Shown here: positions 34,584 to 44,709 of the stretch, one piece after another
Layout of the letters: the number at the start of each line of letters is the position of its first letter
Position numbering within the stretch: the stretch's first letter is position 1
NCBI RefSeq assembly: GCF_037975215.1
Contig: NZ_CP150239.1
Location: forward strand, 1,216,001-1,280,000
DNA: 64,000 nt
From: Solibacillus sp. FSL R5-0449
GTDB lineage: Bacteria > Bacillota > Bacilli > Bacillales_A > Planococcaceae
Reading direction: 5' to 3'
Notes under the pieces: generated by a model
The model's input: the letters and a program-made list of their open reading frames with translations, nothing else
Databases searched by the model: none
Told to the model about the DNA's origin: nothing
Position numbers and translations under genes: made by a program

Positions 34584-35597
34584 ATGGAAAATGTAGTAGT
34601 TTTAGGAGCAGGTTCCTGGGGAACGGCACTGGCCATCGTTTTAGCGGAAAACGGTCATAATACGCTCGTTTGGTCGCATCGCGAAGATCAGGCAGCTGAA
34701 ATTAATGAACAGCACACAAATAAAAAATATTTGCCGAATACGGTTTTGCCGAGTAATTTAAAGGCGACTTCAAATCTGGAAGAGGCTGCAAAACATGGTT
34801 CTACTATTGTGATGGCAGTACCGACAAAAGGAATCCGGGAAGTTTGCGGCAAAATTTCGGACTATATAACGGAGAAAGCGTTATTTGTCCATGTTTCGAA
34901 AGGAATTGAACCGGATACATTATTGCGTATTTCCGAACTGATGAAGGAAAGCCTTGCTGACAATGCGGTAAGTGATATCGTTGTGTTATCAGGTCCTTCC
35001 CACGCAGAGGAAGTTGTTTTAAAACATCCGACAACTGTAACGGCTGCTTGTGAAAATTTAGAGGCTGCAGAAAAAGTGCAGGATCTATTTATGAATCAAT
35101 ATTTGCGTGTCTACACAAATGATGATGTAATAGGCGTGGAAATTGGCGGTGCGCTGAAAAATGTCATTGCGCTTGCTGCAGGGCTGACGGATGGTCTGAA
35201 CTTTGGCGATAACGCGAAAGCGGCCTTAATTACACGCGGTTTAGCCGAAATTACGCGTCTCGGTGTAAAAATGGGCGGCAACCCGTTTACGTTTGCCGGT
35301 CTGACAGGTATGGGTGACTTGATCGTTACATGTACAAGTGTCCATTCCCGAAACTGGCGCGCGGGCAATATGCTCGGCAAAGGAATGAAGCTTGAGCAAG
35401 TATTGGATGAGATGGGAATGGTAGTGGAAGGTGTACGTACAACAAAGGCTACATACCAGCTCTCAAAAAAATACGATGTTTCGATGCCGATAACATCAGC
35501 ATTGTATGATGTGCTGTTTAATCATATGGAACCGAAAGCATTGGTTGAATCCTTAATGCTGCGCACGAAAAAAAGCGAAATTGATGAGATGAGCTGA
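34584..35597 (+). CDS. gpsA: Glycerol-3-phosphate dehydrogenase [NAD(P)+]
   Basis: The 337-aa protein has the N-terminal Rossmann motif GAGSWGTALA (7-16), KGIEPDT, GPSHAEEV and the catalytic lysine in GGALKNVIALAAG, then GDLIVTCTSVHSRN. It makes sn-glycerol-3-phosphate from DHAP for phospholipid synthesis. It is 115 bp after der with its own ribosome site, and a terminator follows. Confidence 0.97.
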   Translation: MENVVVLGAGSWGTALAIVLAENGHNTLVWSHREDQAAEINEQHTNKKYLPNTVLPSNLKATSNLEEAAKHGSTIVMAVPTKGIREVCGKISDYITEKALFVHVSKGIEPDTLLRISELMKESLADNAVSDIVVLSGPSHAEEVVLKHPTTVTAACENLEAAEKVQDLFMNQYLRVYTNDDVIGVEIGGALKNVIALAAGLTDGLNFGDNAKAALITRGLAEITRLGVKMGGNPFTFAGLTGMGDLIVTCTSVHSRNWRAGNMLGKGMKLEQVLDEMGMVVEGVRTTKATYQLSKKYDVSMPITSALYDVLFNHMEPKALVESLMLRTKKSEIDEMS

Positions 35598-35645
35598 ACT
35601 AGTATATTTTGCATGATTTCCAATTAATTTAATAATTTGTCACAA

Positions 35646-35683
35646 AACAGGAGGGATACTAGTATGCCTCCTGTTTTTTTTTA
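35646..35683 (+). terminator. Terminator of gpsA
   Basis: AACAGGAGG and CCTCCTGTT close a 12-base loop containing the palindrome ATACTAGTAT, followed by T residues. Confidence 0.88.
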
Positions 35684-35741
35684 CCTGAAAAGGCTATAAT
35701 TATTAGCGGTAACAACAATAAATAGAAAGGCGGTTTTAATA

Positions 35742-36011
35742 GTGCAACTTACTTTGCAGCTCATGAATCCACTATCAAATTTACTTTTAAATTCTGCACG
35801 TGGCCCATTAGCGAGCATGCATGCATTAGATGTTATGTGGGTTTCTTTTTATTCGATTGGTTTACTATTAATCTCAATTCTCATTATTACAGCAGTCCGT
35901 AAGTGGGTACATAATATGTTTTTGTCAATTTTATTGAAATTAGTAGCATATGTCATGTTTTTTATCGGCACATTATTAATGGTTCTTGTCGTACTTACAT
36001 GGCCGAACTAA
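35742..36011 (+). CDS. yphE: DUF2768 small membrane protein (YphE-like)
   Basis: The protein is 89 aa from the GTG at 35742, with AAAGGCGG upstream; an ATG at 35763 is an alternative. Two membrane helices (WVSFYSIGLLLISILIITAV and LLKLVAYVMFFIGTLLMVLVVL) match DUF2768, the family of B. subtilis YphE. Synteny gpsA-yphE-yphF-spoIVA agrees. YphE-region genes are expressed during sporulation in B. subtilis; molecular role unknown. Confidence 0.8.
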   Translation: MQLTLQLMNPLSNLLLNSARGPLASMHALDVMWVSFYSIGLLLISILIITAVRKWVHNMFLSILLKLVAYVMFFIGTLLMVLVVLTWPN

Positions 36012-36031
36012 TATAGGGGGAAATACATAAT

Positions 36032-36754
36032 ATGAAATCATCAAAATGGTTTGTTCTTTTGTCACTGGTCATTTTAGTGCTGACAGGCTGTGGCTCACCG
36101 ACAAATTTTGACCAGTCCAGCTTAAGGCCTGATGTCGATATGCTTGCAGGTGTACAGCGTGCGGTCAATGAATATCGTGAAGATACGGGAGTCCTTCCGA
36201 TTAAGACTCGTGACCAGGATACAGACATCTTCATTAAATACTTAATCGATTTTGAAAAGCTTATCCCGAAATATATCGGCTCACCGCCGGCAAACTCCTA
36301 TGAGAAGGGCGGTATATTCCAATATATTATTTGGGATCCCGAAGAAAACCCTACTGTAAAGCTCGTCGATTTGCGAACACCTGAGCGAATTCGCGAAATT
36401 AATATCCGCTTTAAAGGGACAACTTATCCGCAATTCAAAGATAAAATAGTTGAACATGTTTATACGGTAAACTTCGAGAATATTGGCTATAAAGAAGATG
36501 TTACCGTACAAAGTCCTTATTCGAACAATCAACTGCCGATTGTCGTATCTGCTGAAGGGGATTTGTATGTCGATTATTCGATTGATTTATATACGTACAT
36601 GAAAGACAACAATATTACAGCGGAACCGGGGGAGGATATCCGAGAGATTTTAGTGGAAAACTTCCCGGTTGTTCCTGCATACTCACTGCCATATACGGTA
36701 GATGAAAATAATGAGCCTGTCATTATGTATGATCCGACGAAAAAAGAAAATTAA
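36032..36754 (+). CDS. yphF: Lipoprotein YphF
   Basis: The 240-aa protein has a lipoprotein signal peptide with lipobox LTGC (cysteine near residue 21). The mature part is soluble, mixed alpha/beta and has no enzymatic motif that I recognise. Position between yphE and spoIVA fits B. subtilis yphF. It starts 20 bp after yphE with AGGGGGAAA upstream, so the two probably form an operon. Function unknown. Confidence 0.85.
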   Translation: MKSSKWFVLLSLVILVLTGCGSPTNFDQSSLRPDVDMLAGVQRAVNEYREDTGVLPIKTRDQDTDIFIKYLIDFEKLIPKYIGSPPANSYEKGGIFQYIIWDPEENPTVKLVDLRTPERIREINIRFKGTTYPQFKDKIVEHVYTVNFENIGYKEDVTVQSPYSNNQLPIVVSAEGDLYVDYSIDLYTYMKDNNITAEPGEDIREILVENFPVVPAYSLPYTVDENNEPVIMYDPTKKEN

Positions 36755-36761
36755 ACAAAAC

Positions 36762-36801
36762 AAGGTGTGCAAAAAAGTTAAATCTTTCTGCACACCTTTT
36801 T
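36762..36801 (+). terminator. Terminator of yphF
   Basis: AAGGTGTGCA and TGCACACCTT around a 17-base loop, with T residues. Confidence 0.85.
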
Positions 36802-36829
36802 CATATTTAAAAATCTCGGTACATATAGT
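36801..36829 (+). promoter_or_regulatory. Putative sigma-E promoter of spoIVA
   Basis: TCATATT (36801-36807), a 14-bp spacer and CATATAGT (36822-36829) resemble the sigma-E -35 and -10 elements (CATACAMT, 6 of 8). SpoIVA is a mother-cell sigma-E gene in B. subtilis. A start near 36836 gives a leader of about 50 nt to the proposed ATT start. Confidence 0.6.
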
Positions 36830-36888
36830 GTTTTGATAATGAATACTTCTAATTGGAGAAGATTACGGTATATAAAGGAGGCAATACA

Positions 36889-38367
36889 ATTAGCGAGCAT
36901 ATTTTTCAGCAATTGGCAGAACGTACGAATGGTGATCTTTATATCGGCGTTGTAGGACCTGTTAGGGTAGGGAAATCCACGTTTGTTAAGAAGGTAATGG
37001 AAGGCGTGATTTTACCTAATATCGAAAATGCCGAGGACCGTATGCGGGCGATGGATGAACTTCCTCAAAGCTCACCTGGGCCTACTATTATGACGGCTGA
37101 ACCAAAGTTTGTCCCAGCACAGGGAACTACGGTTGCCTTTGGGGAAAGTGCAATACCGTTTCGTGTTAGATTAGTAGATTGTGTAGGTTATGTGATTGAT
37201 GGAGCAAAAGGCTATGAGGATGAGTCAGGACCGAAGTTTGTGCAAACACCGTGGCATAATGAAGCGATAGCGTTTCAGGAGGCTGCAAAAATCGGTACCG
37301 ATAAAGTAATTCGGGACCATGCCAATATCGGAATTGTTGTGACAACAGACGGAACAGTAAATGGGATGTTGCGAGCAGCAGTTGAAAAGGCGGAACAGCA
37401 AATTATCGATCAGCTTACAGAGATCGGAAAGCCGTTTGTCATTGTACTCAATAGTACGACACCGCATTCAGCTGAAACATTGCATTTACAAAATGCTCTT
37501 GCACAGAAATATGATGTTCCTGTAATTCCGACAGCTATTCAACATATGCAGTTGAACGATGTCATGCTCATTTTGCAAGAAGCGCTATTCGAGTTTAATG
37601 TAAATGAAATTCAAGTGGAAAAACCGGAATGGTTGGATGTTTTAGATGATACTCACCATTTAAATGAAACATTGGCATTTGCGACGGCGCAATTACAAGA
37701 TGATTCAATGAAAATCCGTGACGTGGAAGCGGCGAGTCAACTGCTTCGCGAAATCGATTTTGTCGAAAGTTGCACCGTTGAAAATATTGATGCGGGACAG
37801 GGGATTGCAACATTACGTGTCAACATTCACAATGATTACTATAAGGAAACGTGTACCGAGTTTCTTGAAAAACCAATCGATACAAAGAAAGAGTGGCTCC
37901 TCTTTATTAAGGAAGCTTCAGAGGCAAAAGCGGCACAGCGTAGATTCCGCGATGCGATTGAACAGGCGAAGGAACACGGATATGGTGTCACATTGCCTGC
38001 GATGGATGAATTTGATCCGAGCGAGCCGGAGCTGATCGAACAAAATAATTTCTATGGTGTGCGTATGAAGGCGAAAGCTCCTTCTTACCACATTATCCGA
38101 ATTGATATGGAAGCGGAATTCTCGCCACTGATCGGATCCGAATTTCACAGTCAGCACTTGCTGAAAGACTTGCAGCATGCTTATGAATTTGACCGCCAGG
38201 CATTATGGCAAACGCAATTATTTGGAACACCTCTTCACGAAGTACTTACGGAAAGTATCCGTTTCAAAATGAAGAGTGTTCCGACACATGCGAAAAACAG
38301 AATGCGCCTCATGCTGGAAAGATTAATTAATGAAGGTGAAAGAGGTTTAATCACATTTATTATTTAA
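36889..38367 (+). CDS. spoIVA: Stage IV sporulation protein A (spore coat ATPase)
   Basis: The protein is 492 aa if started at ATT 36889. A perfect AAAGGAGG (36874-36881) lies seven bases before this codon, and 492 aa equals the length of B. subtilis SpoIVA. The only longer start, TTG 36853, has no ribosome site and would place that SD inside the gene. Walker A is GPVRVGKST, preceded by ERTNGDLYIGVV; DCVGYVIDGAKGYEDESGP and TTDGTVNGM are also conserved, and the C-terminus ends GLITFII. It polymerises with ATP hydrolysis on the forespore surface as the basement layer of the coat. Confidence 0.93.
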   Translation: MSEHIFQQLAERTNGDLYIGVVGPVRVGKSTFVKKVMEGVILPNIENAEDRMRAMDELPQSSPGPTIMTAEPKFVPAQGTTVAFGESAIPFRVRLVDCVGYVIDGAKGYEDESGPKFVQTPWHNEAIAFQEAAKIGTDKVIRDHANIGIVVTTDGTVNGMLRAAVEKAEQQIIDQLTEIGKPFVIVLNSTTPHSAETLHLQNALAQKYDVPVIPTAIQHMQLNDVMLILQEALFEFNVNEIQVEKPEWLDVLDDTHHLNETLAFATAQLQDDSMKIRDVEAASQLLREIDFVESCTVENIDAGQGIATLRVNIHNDYYKETCTEFLEKPIDTKKEWLLFIKEASEAKAAQRRFRDAIEQAKEHGYGVTLPAMDEFDPSEPELIEQNNFYGVRMKAKAPSYHIIRIDMEAEFSPLIGSEFHSQHLLKDLQHAYEFDRQALWQTQLFGTPLHEVLTESIRFKMKSVPTHAKNRMRLMLERLINEGERGLITFII

Positions 38368-38395
38368 CATACTAACAGAATAGGAAGTACCTACG

Positions 38396-38451
38396 ATTAC
38401 AGGGCCGTTCACTTTTATAGGTGAATTGTCCTGTAATTTTAGTTTTTTTTC
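38396..38451 (+). terminator. Terminator of spoIVA
   Basis: ATTACAGG and CCTGTAAT form the base and TTCAC/GTGAA continues the stem; eight T follow a few bases later. Confidence 0.75.
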
Positions 38452-38566
38452 AAAAAATGACGAAATATATACAAAACATGGAGGAATTCAGTTGCGTAGC
38501 GGTTTTCTGTATGTTAATCTTTTTACAGGATTTAGATTCATGACCCTTTGAGAGGAGGTGAATGGT

Positions 38567-38839
38567 GTGAATAAAACAGAATTAGTAAACTCTGTTGCTG
38601 AAGCTGCAGGTCTTTCTAAAAAAGACGCTTCTAAAGCAGTTGAAGCTGTATTTGATACAATTCAAGATGCTCTTGCAAAGGGTGACAAAGTACAATTAAT
38701 CGGTTTTGGTAACTTTGAAGTTCGTGAGCGTGCAGCACGTAAAGGTCGTAACCCACAAACGGGTAAGGAAATCGAAATTGCTGCTTCTAAAGTACCTGCT
38801 TTCAAGCCAGGTAAAGCACTTAAGGACGCTGTAAAATAA
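38567..38839 (+). CDS. hbs: HU-family DNA-binding protein
   Basis: The protein is 90 aa from the GTG at 38567, eight bases after AGAGGAGG; an in-frame GTG inside that ribosome site is excluded. The HU fold is complete: [45 protein letters not shown] with the DNA-clamping arm, and [16 protein letters not shown]. It is the abundant nucleoid protein that bends DNA. Codon use is that of a highly expressed gene. Confidence 0.97.
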   Translation: MNKTELVNSVAEAAGLSKKDASKAVEAVFDTIQDALAKGDKVQLIGFGNFEVRERAARKGRNPQTGKEIEIAASKVPAFKPGKALKDAVK

Positions 38840-38859
38840 TTCAGTTTCTCGAGGTACAT

Positions 38860-38897
38860 AGAGCAGCTCTCAGTCTAACTGAGAGCTGCTCTTTTTT
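38860..38897 (+). terminator. Terminator of hbs
   Basis: AGAGCAGCTCTCAG and CTGAGAGCTGCTCT form a perfect 14-bp stem with a 5-base loop and six T. Confidence 0.92.
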
Positions 38898-39191
38898 ACG
38901 TCTTAGGCTTAAGCGTAAGCTTCTCACACTATCAGGAAGTGGCGTTTTGTCCAATCGGAGCTGAACGGAAACTTTGACGCTTTTGTTCATTTCAGTTGTT
39001 TTTACCTGACTATGCTAAAAATAGTATAACTGTTTTGAACTTATGAGATTTATGTGCTACGATTCAAGAGTGCATTTAACCTTTTTTGCTAACCTATAAT
39101 CGGTTAGCGGGAAATTTAATATAGAATAAAAATTAATTAGATATAGATTTATACATAATAAACGTTTTGGTTTGTAGGAGGAATTTGTTTC
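38898..39191. other. Intergenic region before folE
   Basis: No gene is seen. It is AT-rich toward folE, presumably with the folE-mtrB promoter, but I cannot place one confidently. TTTGTAGGAGG supplies the folE ribosome site. Confidence 0.5.
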
Positions 39192-39761
39192 ATGTCGAAT
39201 GTCGATTTAAAAAAGATAGAAGAAGCAGTAAAAATGATTTTGGAAGCAGTTGGGGAAGATGTGACGCGTGAAGGATTACTGGATACACCAAAACGTGTTT
39301 CAAAAATGTATGCGGAGATGTTCAGCGGCTTACAGGAAGATCCGCGTGATTATTTCAGCACGGTATTCCATGAAGATCATGAGGAACTAGTTTTAGTAAA
39401 AGATATTCCATTTTATTCAATGTGTGAACATCACTTAGTTCCATTTTACGGAACAGCCCATATCGCCTACATACCTAAAGACGGAAAAGTTGCCGGCTTA
39501 AGTAAACTCGGACGCTGCCTCGAATCAGTAGCGCGCCGCCCTCAGCTTCAAGAACGCATTACATCAACTGTAGCGGATACAATTATGGAAATGCTCAATC
39601 CTAAAGGAGTATATGTTGTTGTGGAAGCGGAACATATGTGTATGACAATGCGCGGATTGAAAAAACCGGGTTCTAAAACCGTGACAGCTGTTGCACGCGG
39701 CATTTATGAACAGGATGATATAAAGCGTAATGAAGTGAATACATTCATCCAAATGAAATAA
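39192..39761 (+). CDS. folE: GTP cyclohydrolase I
   Basis: The 189-aa protein has the zinc- and substrate-binding signature [23 protein letters not shown] (about residues 71-93), [13 protein letters not shown] and CMTMRG. It converts GTP to dihydroneopterin triphosphate, the first folate step (mtrA in older B. subtilis naming). mtrB follows 55 bp downstream, the standard Bacilli mtrAB unit. Confidence 0.97.
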   Translation: MSNVDLKKIEEAVKMILEAVGEDVTREGLLDTPKRVSKMYAEMFSGLQEDPRDYFSTVFHEDHEELVLVKDIPFYSMCEHHLVPFYGTAHIAYIPKDGKVAGLSKLGRCLESVARRPQLQERITSTVADTIMEMLNPKGVYVVVEAEHMCMTMRGLKKPGSKTVTAVARGIYEQDDIKRNEVNTFIQMK

Positions 39762-39816
39762 TAATAACAGTTATGGTATTATAGACAAAGAAATTAACAC
39801 GTGGGGAGATTGTATA

Positions 39817-40032
39817 ATGGGACAATCAGAGTATATTATTATCGAAGCAGAAGAAGATGGTGTACATGTTATTGGTTTAACACGCGGGACAGATACAAAA
39901 TTTCACCATTCAGAAAAACTGGATGCGGGAGAAGTTATGATCGCCCAGTTTACTGAACATACATCTGCCATGAAAATCCGGGGGAAAGCTAAAATTCACT
40001 CTGCACATGGTGTCGTACAAAGTAAAAAGTAA
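39817..40032 (+). CDS. mtrB: trp RNA-binding attenuation protein TRAP
   Basis: The 71-aa protein matches TRAP across its length. [20 protein letters not shown] and [30 protein letters not shown] include the tryptophan-binding loops and the KKR-type RNA-contact lysines and arginine. It forms an 11-mer that binds (G/U)AG repeats when loaded with tryptophan. GTGGGGAG precedes the ATG. Its classic target, the trp operon, is not at the usual place in this window. Confidence 0.96.
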   Translation: MGQSEYIIIEAEEDGVHVIGLTRGTDTKFHHSEKLDAGEVMIAQFTEHTSAMKIRGKAKIHSAHGVVQSKK

Positions 40033-40101
40033 CATCTCGTAATTCTCATATAAATATTAAAATGTACGTAAGCTTTATCACATTGAAATGGAGTAATTTC
40101 T

Positions 40102-40842
40102 ATGAATGCAACATCTATAACACAATCGGTTCAGAAGTTAAAATCTAATATTCTACAGCATGTTCATCATAGAGCATTACTTCAAAATGTTGGACAACCG
40201 ACTCTACAGGAAGAACAGCTGTTTTTCATTCAGCTTCCTTTTTTAAATGGCGCTCCTATGACCGATGAACATCAGATCAGTGCGGTCACAGTGGGAATTG
40301 TGCATGCTTCACTGACAGAGCACGAAAAAGTGAAGGAAGTGGAAGCAACGAGTAAAGAGCAGCAATTGCTTGTCCTTTCCGGTGATTATTATAGTGGTCG
40401 GTATTATCAGTTACTTGCACAAACGGGCAATATTTTTTTGATTCATAAGTTATCGGAAGGAATCGTAAAGCGTTGTGAACATCAGATCCGCATTTACGAG
40501 GAACAAAAACGGTCACTTGAACAGTGGATTGAAAGTTTAATGACGATTGAAAGTGAACTGATTGCACAATATTATGATGTATACGGTTTCACGGCCTATA
40601 CAGGGCTGATGCAGCAAACGTTAACCTATATTCGTTTGAAAAAAGAGCTCGATTTATTGAGCAAGGGGGAGCCGAGCTTTTTAAATAAGGCATTTTCAGC
40701 GGATTTGACTATGATGGATTCTATAATTGAAGCCTTTCGGGATCATTTATATGACATGGAGCGACAATTGAGAGAAAACTTGAGGATTATCGATTTAACG
40801 GATGAATTAAAACATTCCATTGAGCAATACATCACTTTTTAG
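40102..40842 (+). CDS. hepS: Heptaprenyl diphosphate synthase component 1
   Basis: The 246-aa small regulatory subunit has little catalytic sequence. It is assigned from family features such as HVHHRALLQNVGQPTLQEEQLFFIQLP, SGDYYSGRYYQLLAQTGNI and the position before menG and hepT. With HepT it makes the C35 side chain of menaquinone. GTAAGC/GGAG-type ribosome site upstream. The alternative annotation hepA refers to the same protein. Confidence 0.9.
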   Translation: MNATSITQSVQKLKSNILQHVHHRALLQNVGQPTLQEEQLFFIQLPFLNGAPMTDEHQISAVTVGIVHASLTEHEKVKEVEATSKEQQLLVLSGDYYSGRYYQLLAQTGNIFLIHKLSEGIVKRCEHQIRIYEEQKRSLEQWIESLMTIESELIAQYYDVYGFTAYTGLMQQTLTYIRLKKELDLLSKGEPSFLNKAFSADLTMMDSIIEAFRDHLYDMERQLRENLRIIDLTDELKHSIEQYITF

Positions 40843-40868
40843 TGAATTTAGAAAGGTCTTGAATAATA

Positions 40869-41570
40869 ATGGCGAAATCGAAAGAACAACATGTTCATGA
40901 AGTGTTTGAAAGCATTTCAGAGAGCTACGATAAAATGAACTCGGTCATTAGTTTCCAAATGCATGTTGGATGGCGTGAAGATACGATGAAACGTATGGCC
41001 GTAAAAAAAGGTTCCAAATGCCTTGATGTATGCTGCGGTACAGCTGATTGGACAATCGCACTATCGAAAGCTGTCGGTGATGAAGGGGACGTAAAAGGGC
41101 TTGATTTCAGTGAAAATATGCTGAAAGTCGGCAAGCAGAAAACCGAGAATATCCCGAATATCGAACTGATTCACGGAAATGCAATGGAACTACCATTTGA
41201 AGATAATACATTTGATTATGTAACAATTGGCTTTGGCTTACGAAATGTACCCGATTATATGCAAGTATTGCGTGAAATGAATCGGGTCGTTAAACCAGGA
41301 GGAATGGTAGTATGTCTGGAAACTTCCCAATCCGAAATTCCGGTATATCGCCAGCTTTTCCGTTTTTACTTTAATCATATTATGCCGCTGTTCGGAAAGA
41401 TTTTTGCGAAAAGCTACAAAGAGTATTCATGGCTGCAAAAGTCCGCGAATGATTTTCCCGGCATGAAAAAATTAGCGCAAATGTTCCGGGAAGCCGGATA
41501 TGAGAATGTCACATATAAACCATATAGCGGTGGGGCAGCAGCTATGCACATGGGTTTTAAGAAGAAATAA
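40869..41570 (+). CDS. menG: Demethylmenaquinone methyltransferase
   Basis: This 233-aa class I SAM methyltransferase of the UbiE/MenG type has [16 protein letters not shown] (SAM motif I, about 48-63), [30 protein letters not shown] and [16 protein letters not shown]. It carries out the last step of menaquinone synthesis, C-methylation of demethylmenaquinone. It sits between the two heptaprenyl synthase subunits, as in B. subtilis. Confidence 0.96.
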   Translation: MAKSKEQHVHEVFESISESYDKMNSVISFQMHVGWREDTMKRMAVKKGSKCLDVCCGTADWTIALSKAVGDEGDVKGLDFSENMLKVGKQKTENIPNIELIHGNAMELPFEDNTFDYVTIGFGLRNVPDYMQVLREMNRVVKPGGMVVCLETSQSEIPVYRQLFRFYFNHIMPLFGKIFAKSYKEYSWLQKSANDFPGMKKLAQMFREAGYENVTYKPYSGGAAAMHMGFKKK

Positions 41571-41592
41571 AAGTGGGAGTAGGTTTTGACGC

Positions 41593-42567
41593 GTGGAAAA
41601 GATGAAAATCAAAATGCTATATGCCGATATTAAATCAGATATAGAAGTCATCGAAAACGAATTGGAACAAGCGTTGAATTCATCTTCACACTTATTGAAT
41701 GATGCCTCAGTTCATTTACTACAAGCCGGCGGGAAACGTATTCGACCAGTATTTACGTTACTAAGTGCCAAGTTTGGTGACTATAATATTGACCGAATGA
41801 AAAACATTGCTGTCCCATTGGAGCTTATTCATATGGGTTCATTGGTGCATGATGATGTAATTGACAATTCGGATATGCGCCGTGGCCGGGAAACGGTGAA
41901 AGCCCAGTGGAACAACCGTGTGGCAATGTACACAGGTAATTTTATATTTGCACGTGCATTACAATATGTTACAAGCATAGAAAATCCGAGAGCCCATCAA
42001 ATATTAGCGAAAACAATGGTTGAGCTGGTAAATGGTGAAGTCATTCAAATTGAGGATAAGTTTCGTTTAGATCAAAGTTTGAAAGATTACTTCCGACGTA
42101 TTAAACGTAAAACAGCTTTACTGATTGAATCAAGTTGTGAACTTGGAGCGGTCGTAAGCGGTGCCGATGAAAAAACAGCTCGGCATTTAAAGCGCTACGG
42201 TTACTTTGTAGGAATGAGCTTTCAAATAGTAGATGATATATTAGATTTTACAGCGACAGACAAACAGCTCGGCAAACCGGCTGGCAGTGATTTACTGAAC
42301 GGGAATGTTACATTGCCGATATTGTTGATGAAAGACGATCCGCAGCTTGCCCCTTATTTGTCGAAAGTGGCATCAGAAGGATTAACGGAAGAAGAGCGCC
42401 AAAGTATGCTGGCACTAGTTCGGAATTCGGAAGCAATAAAAGAAGCAACCCATATTAGTAATTTGTATTTAAAAAAGGCTTTAAAAGAGGTCGAGGCATT
42501 ACCTAAGCACCCAATGAAGAAAAAATTGCGTGACATTGCGCTGTTCATGGGGAAGAGAAAGTCTTAA
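41593..42567 (+). CDS. hepT: Heptaprenyl diphosphate synthase component 2
   Basis: The protein is 324 aa from the GTG at 41593 (GGGAGTAGG nine bases before), or 321 aa from the ATG at 41602. It has the trans-prenyltransferase motifs GGKRIRP, first Asp-rich LVHDDVIDNSDMRRG, KTALLIESSCELGA and second Asp-rich FQIVDDILDF. It is the catalytic subunit that extends FPP with IPP to C35. The hepS-menG-hepT order is conserved. Confidence 0.95.
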   Translation: MEKMKIKMLYADIKSDIEVIENELEQALNSSSHLLNDASVHLLQAGGKRIRPVFTLLSAKFGDYNIDRMKNIAVPLELIHMGSLVHDDVIDNSDMRRGRETVKAQWNNRVAMYTGNFIFARALQYVTSIENPRAHQILAKTMVELVNGEVIQIEDKFRLDQSLKDYFRRIKRKTALLIESSCELGAVVSGADEKTARHLKRYGYFVGMSFQIVDDILDFTATDKQLGKPAGSDLLNGNVTLPILLMKDDPQLAPYLSKVASEGLTEEERQSMLALVRNSEAIKEATHISNLYLKKALKEVEALPKHPMKKKLRDIALFMGKRKS

Positions 42568-42681
42568 AATAATCTAGCCAATTTATGGTCAAATCTAATA
42601 TTTGTTGCAGTATGAGTAGGATTTTGGTAATATTTATCGGTAGGTGTAAAACCTTTTACTCAAATTTAAGGAGTGTTTATA

Positions 42682-43101
42682 ATGGCAATCGAAAAAACAT
42701 TTTTAATGGTTAAACCAGATGGCGTTGAACGTCAAGTAATCGGAGATATCGTTGACCGTTTTGAGCGTCGCGGTTTCGTAATGCGCGGAGCAAAATTAAT
42801 GGTACCAACTCGTGAATTAGCTGAAAAACACTATGCAGAGCACGCTGAGCGTCCTTTCTTCGGTGAATTAGTAGACTTCATCACTTCAGGCCCAGTATTC
42901 GGTATGGTTTGGGAAGGCGAAAACGTTATCCAATTATCTCGTATCATGATGGGTGCTACAAAACCAGAAGAATCAGCTCCTGGTACAATCCGCGGTGACT
43001 ACGCTGTAACTTTATCACACAACGTAATCCACGGTTCTGACTCTTTAGCTTCTGCTGAGCGTGAAATCGGTTTATGGTTCCCAGAAGGAATCGCTGAATA
43101 A
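42682..43101 (+). CDS. ndk: Nucleoside-diphosphate kinase
   Basis: The protein is 139 aa from ATG 42682 (AAGGAG well placed; an in-frame GTG nine bases earlier abuts it). Motifs are [19 protein letters not shown] and the active-site histidine in NVIHGSDS (about 115). It transfers the gamma phosphate between NTPs via phosphohistidine. Strong codon bias. Own terminator. Confidence 0.97.
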   Translation: MAIEKTFLMVKPDGVERQVIGDIVDRFERRGFVMRGAKLMVPTRELAEKHYAEHAERPFFGELVDFITSGPVFGMVWEGENVIQLSRIMMGATKPEESAPGTIRGDYAVTLSHNVIHGSDSLASAEREIGLWFPEGIAE

Positions 43102-43113
43102 TTAAACATACAG

Positions 43114-43147
43114 AAAAGCTATCACTTTTAAGTGGTAGCTTTTTTTA
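43114..43147 (+). terminator. Terminator of ndk
   Basis: AAAAGCTATCACTT and AAGTGGTAGCTTTT (one G-T) with a 2-3 base loop, followed by T residues. Confidence 0.88.
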
Positions 43148-43264
43148 TATGGAACAGGAAAAACCGGGACTATTAATGGTATAATAAATCGGAATAATGA
43201 AACTATTTTTGGAATACATACGTATAAAAAGTATCGATTTAAATTAGTAGAAAGGGTGACATCC

Positions 43265-43492
43265 ATGTTCTGGGTAATGATTACAATAGTCGCTGTAGTA
43301 GGGATTTTGACAGATACTTACACGAAAAATAAAAATATTGAACTAAAGCGCCTTGATAAAGAAATCAAGCTGGAAAAACTAAGACTCGAAACTTATGATA
43401 AAGAAACAGCGAAGATGCAGCTTGAATTGGAACAGACTAAGCAATTACTGCTTGAATCACAACTAACAGACCGACCTGACAAAGTAAAATAA
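43265..43492 (+). CDS. Small membrane-anchored coiled-coil protein (paralogue 1)
   Basis: The protein is 75 aa from ATG 43265 (GAAAGGGTG upstream). One N-terminal membrane helix (FWVMITIVAVVGILTDTY) is followed by a charged helix with heptads ending ETAKMQLELEQTKQLLLE. It resembles the next gene in layout and in its last 20 residues, so the two arose by duplication. The type recalls PspC/YvlC-linked or phage-shock-like small proteins, but no family was recognised. Confidence 0.75.
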   Translation: MFWVMITIVAVVGILTDTYTKNKNIELKRLDKEIKLEKLRLETYDKETAKMQLELEQTKQLLLESQLTDRPDKVK

Positions 43493-43508
43493 TAATTAGA
43501 GGAGCGTA

Positions 43509-43748
43509 ATGAAGCGTATGGAAGATATTATTATTTTGTGCATTATTTTTGGTTCGGGTGCTACGATTGCATTAACCGCAATACTGACAGCACACAAACG
43601 ATCGAGTATGAAGCTGCAAATCAAAATGTTGGAGAAAGAGGCCGAGCTGGAACAGATTCGCTTACAGAGCTACCATTCCGAGACGGAAAAGATGAGGCTT
43701 GAACTAGAACAATCGAAACAACTTTTGCTGGAAAGACACATTGATTAA
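43509..43748 (+). CDS. Small membrane-anchored coiled-coil protein (paralogue 2)
   Basis: The protein is 79 aa, 16 bp after its paralogue, with GAGGAG upstream (ATG 43509, or 43518). A membrane helix (IIILCIIFGSGATIALTAIL) is followed by a coiled-coil helix ending ETEKMRLELEQSKQLLLER, close to ETAKMQLELEQTKQLLLE of the previous gene. The pair probably forms a hetero-oligomer at the membrane (inference). Function unknown. Confidence 0.75.
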   Translation: MKRMEDIIILCIIFGSGATIALTAILTAHKRSSMKLQIKMLEKEAELEQIRLQSYHSETEKMRLELEQSKQLLLERHID

Positions 43749-43825
43749 TGTTTATGGACAAAATCTGTTTCGGGTTCTGAAGTTTTCGGCTATAATAGGC
43801 ATACGTTAGATGAGGGGAAAGATGA

Positions 43826-44599
<774 letters not shown>

Positions 44600-44671
44600 T
44601 AGTACAATTTATAGATGCTCTGTAGAACGTAGAAGCTTTAGTTGAGATATACTTTAAAAAGCTATATATGA

Positions 44672-44709
44672 ATGCGCTTTTCGGATAATAGAGCGAAAAG
44701 CGTATTTTT
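44672..44709 (+). terminator. Terminator of cheR
   Basis: CGCTTTTCG and CGAAAAGCG pair around a 10-base loop, followed by TATTTTT. Confidence 0.82.

Noticed and set aside
38900-39180. Search for a riboswitch before folE
   Set aside because: No convincing conserved fold or terminator was seen apart from the hbs terminator.
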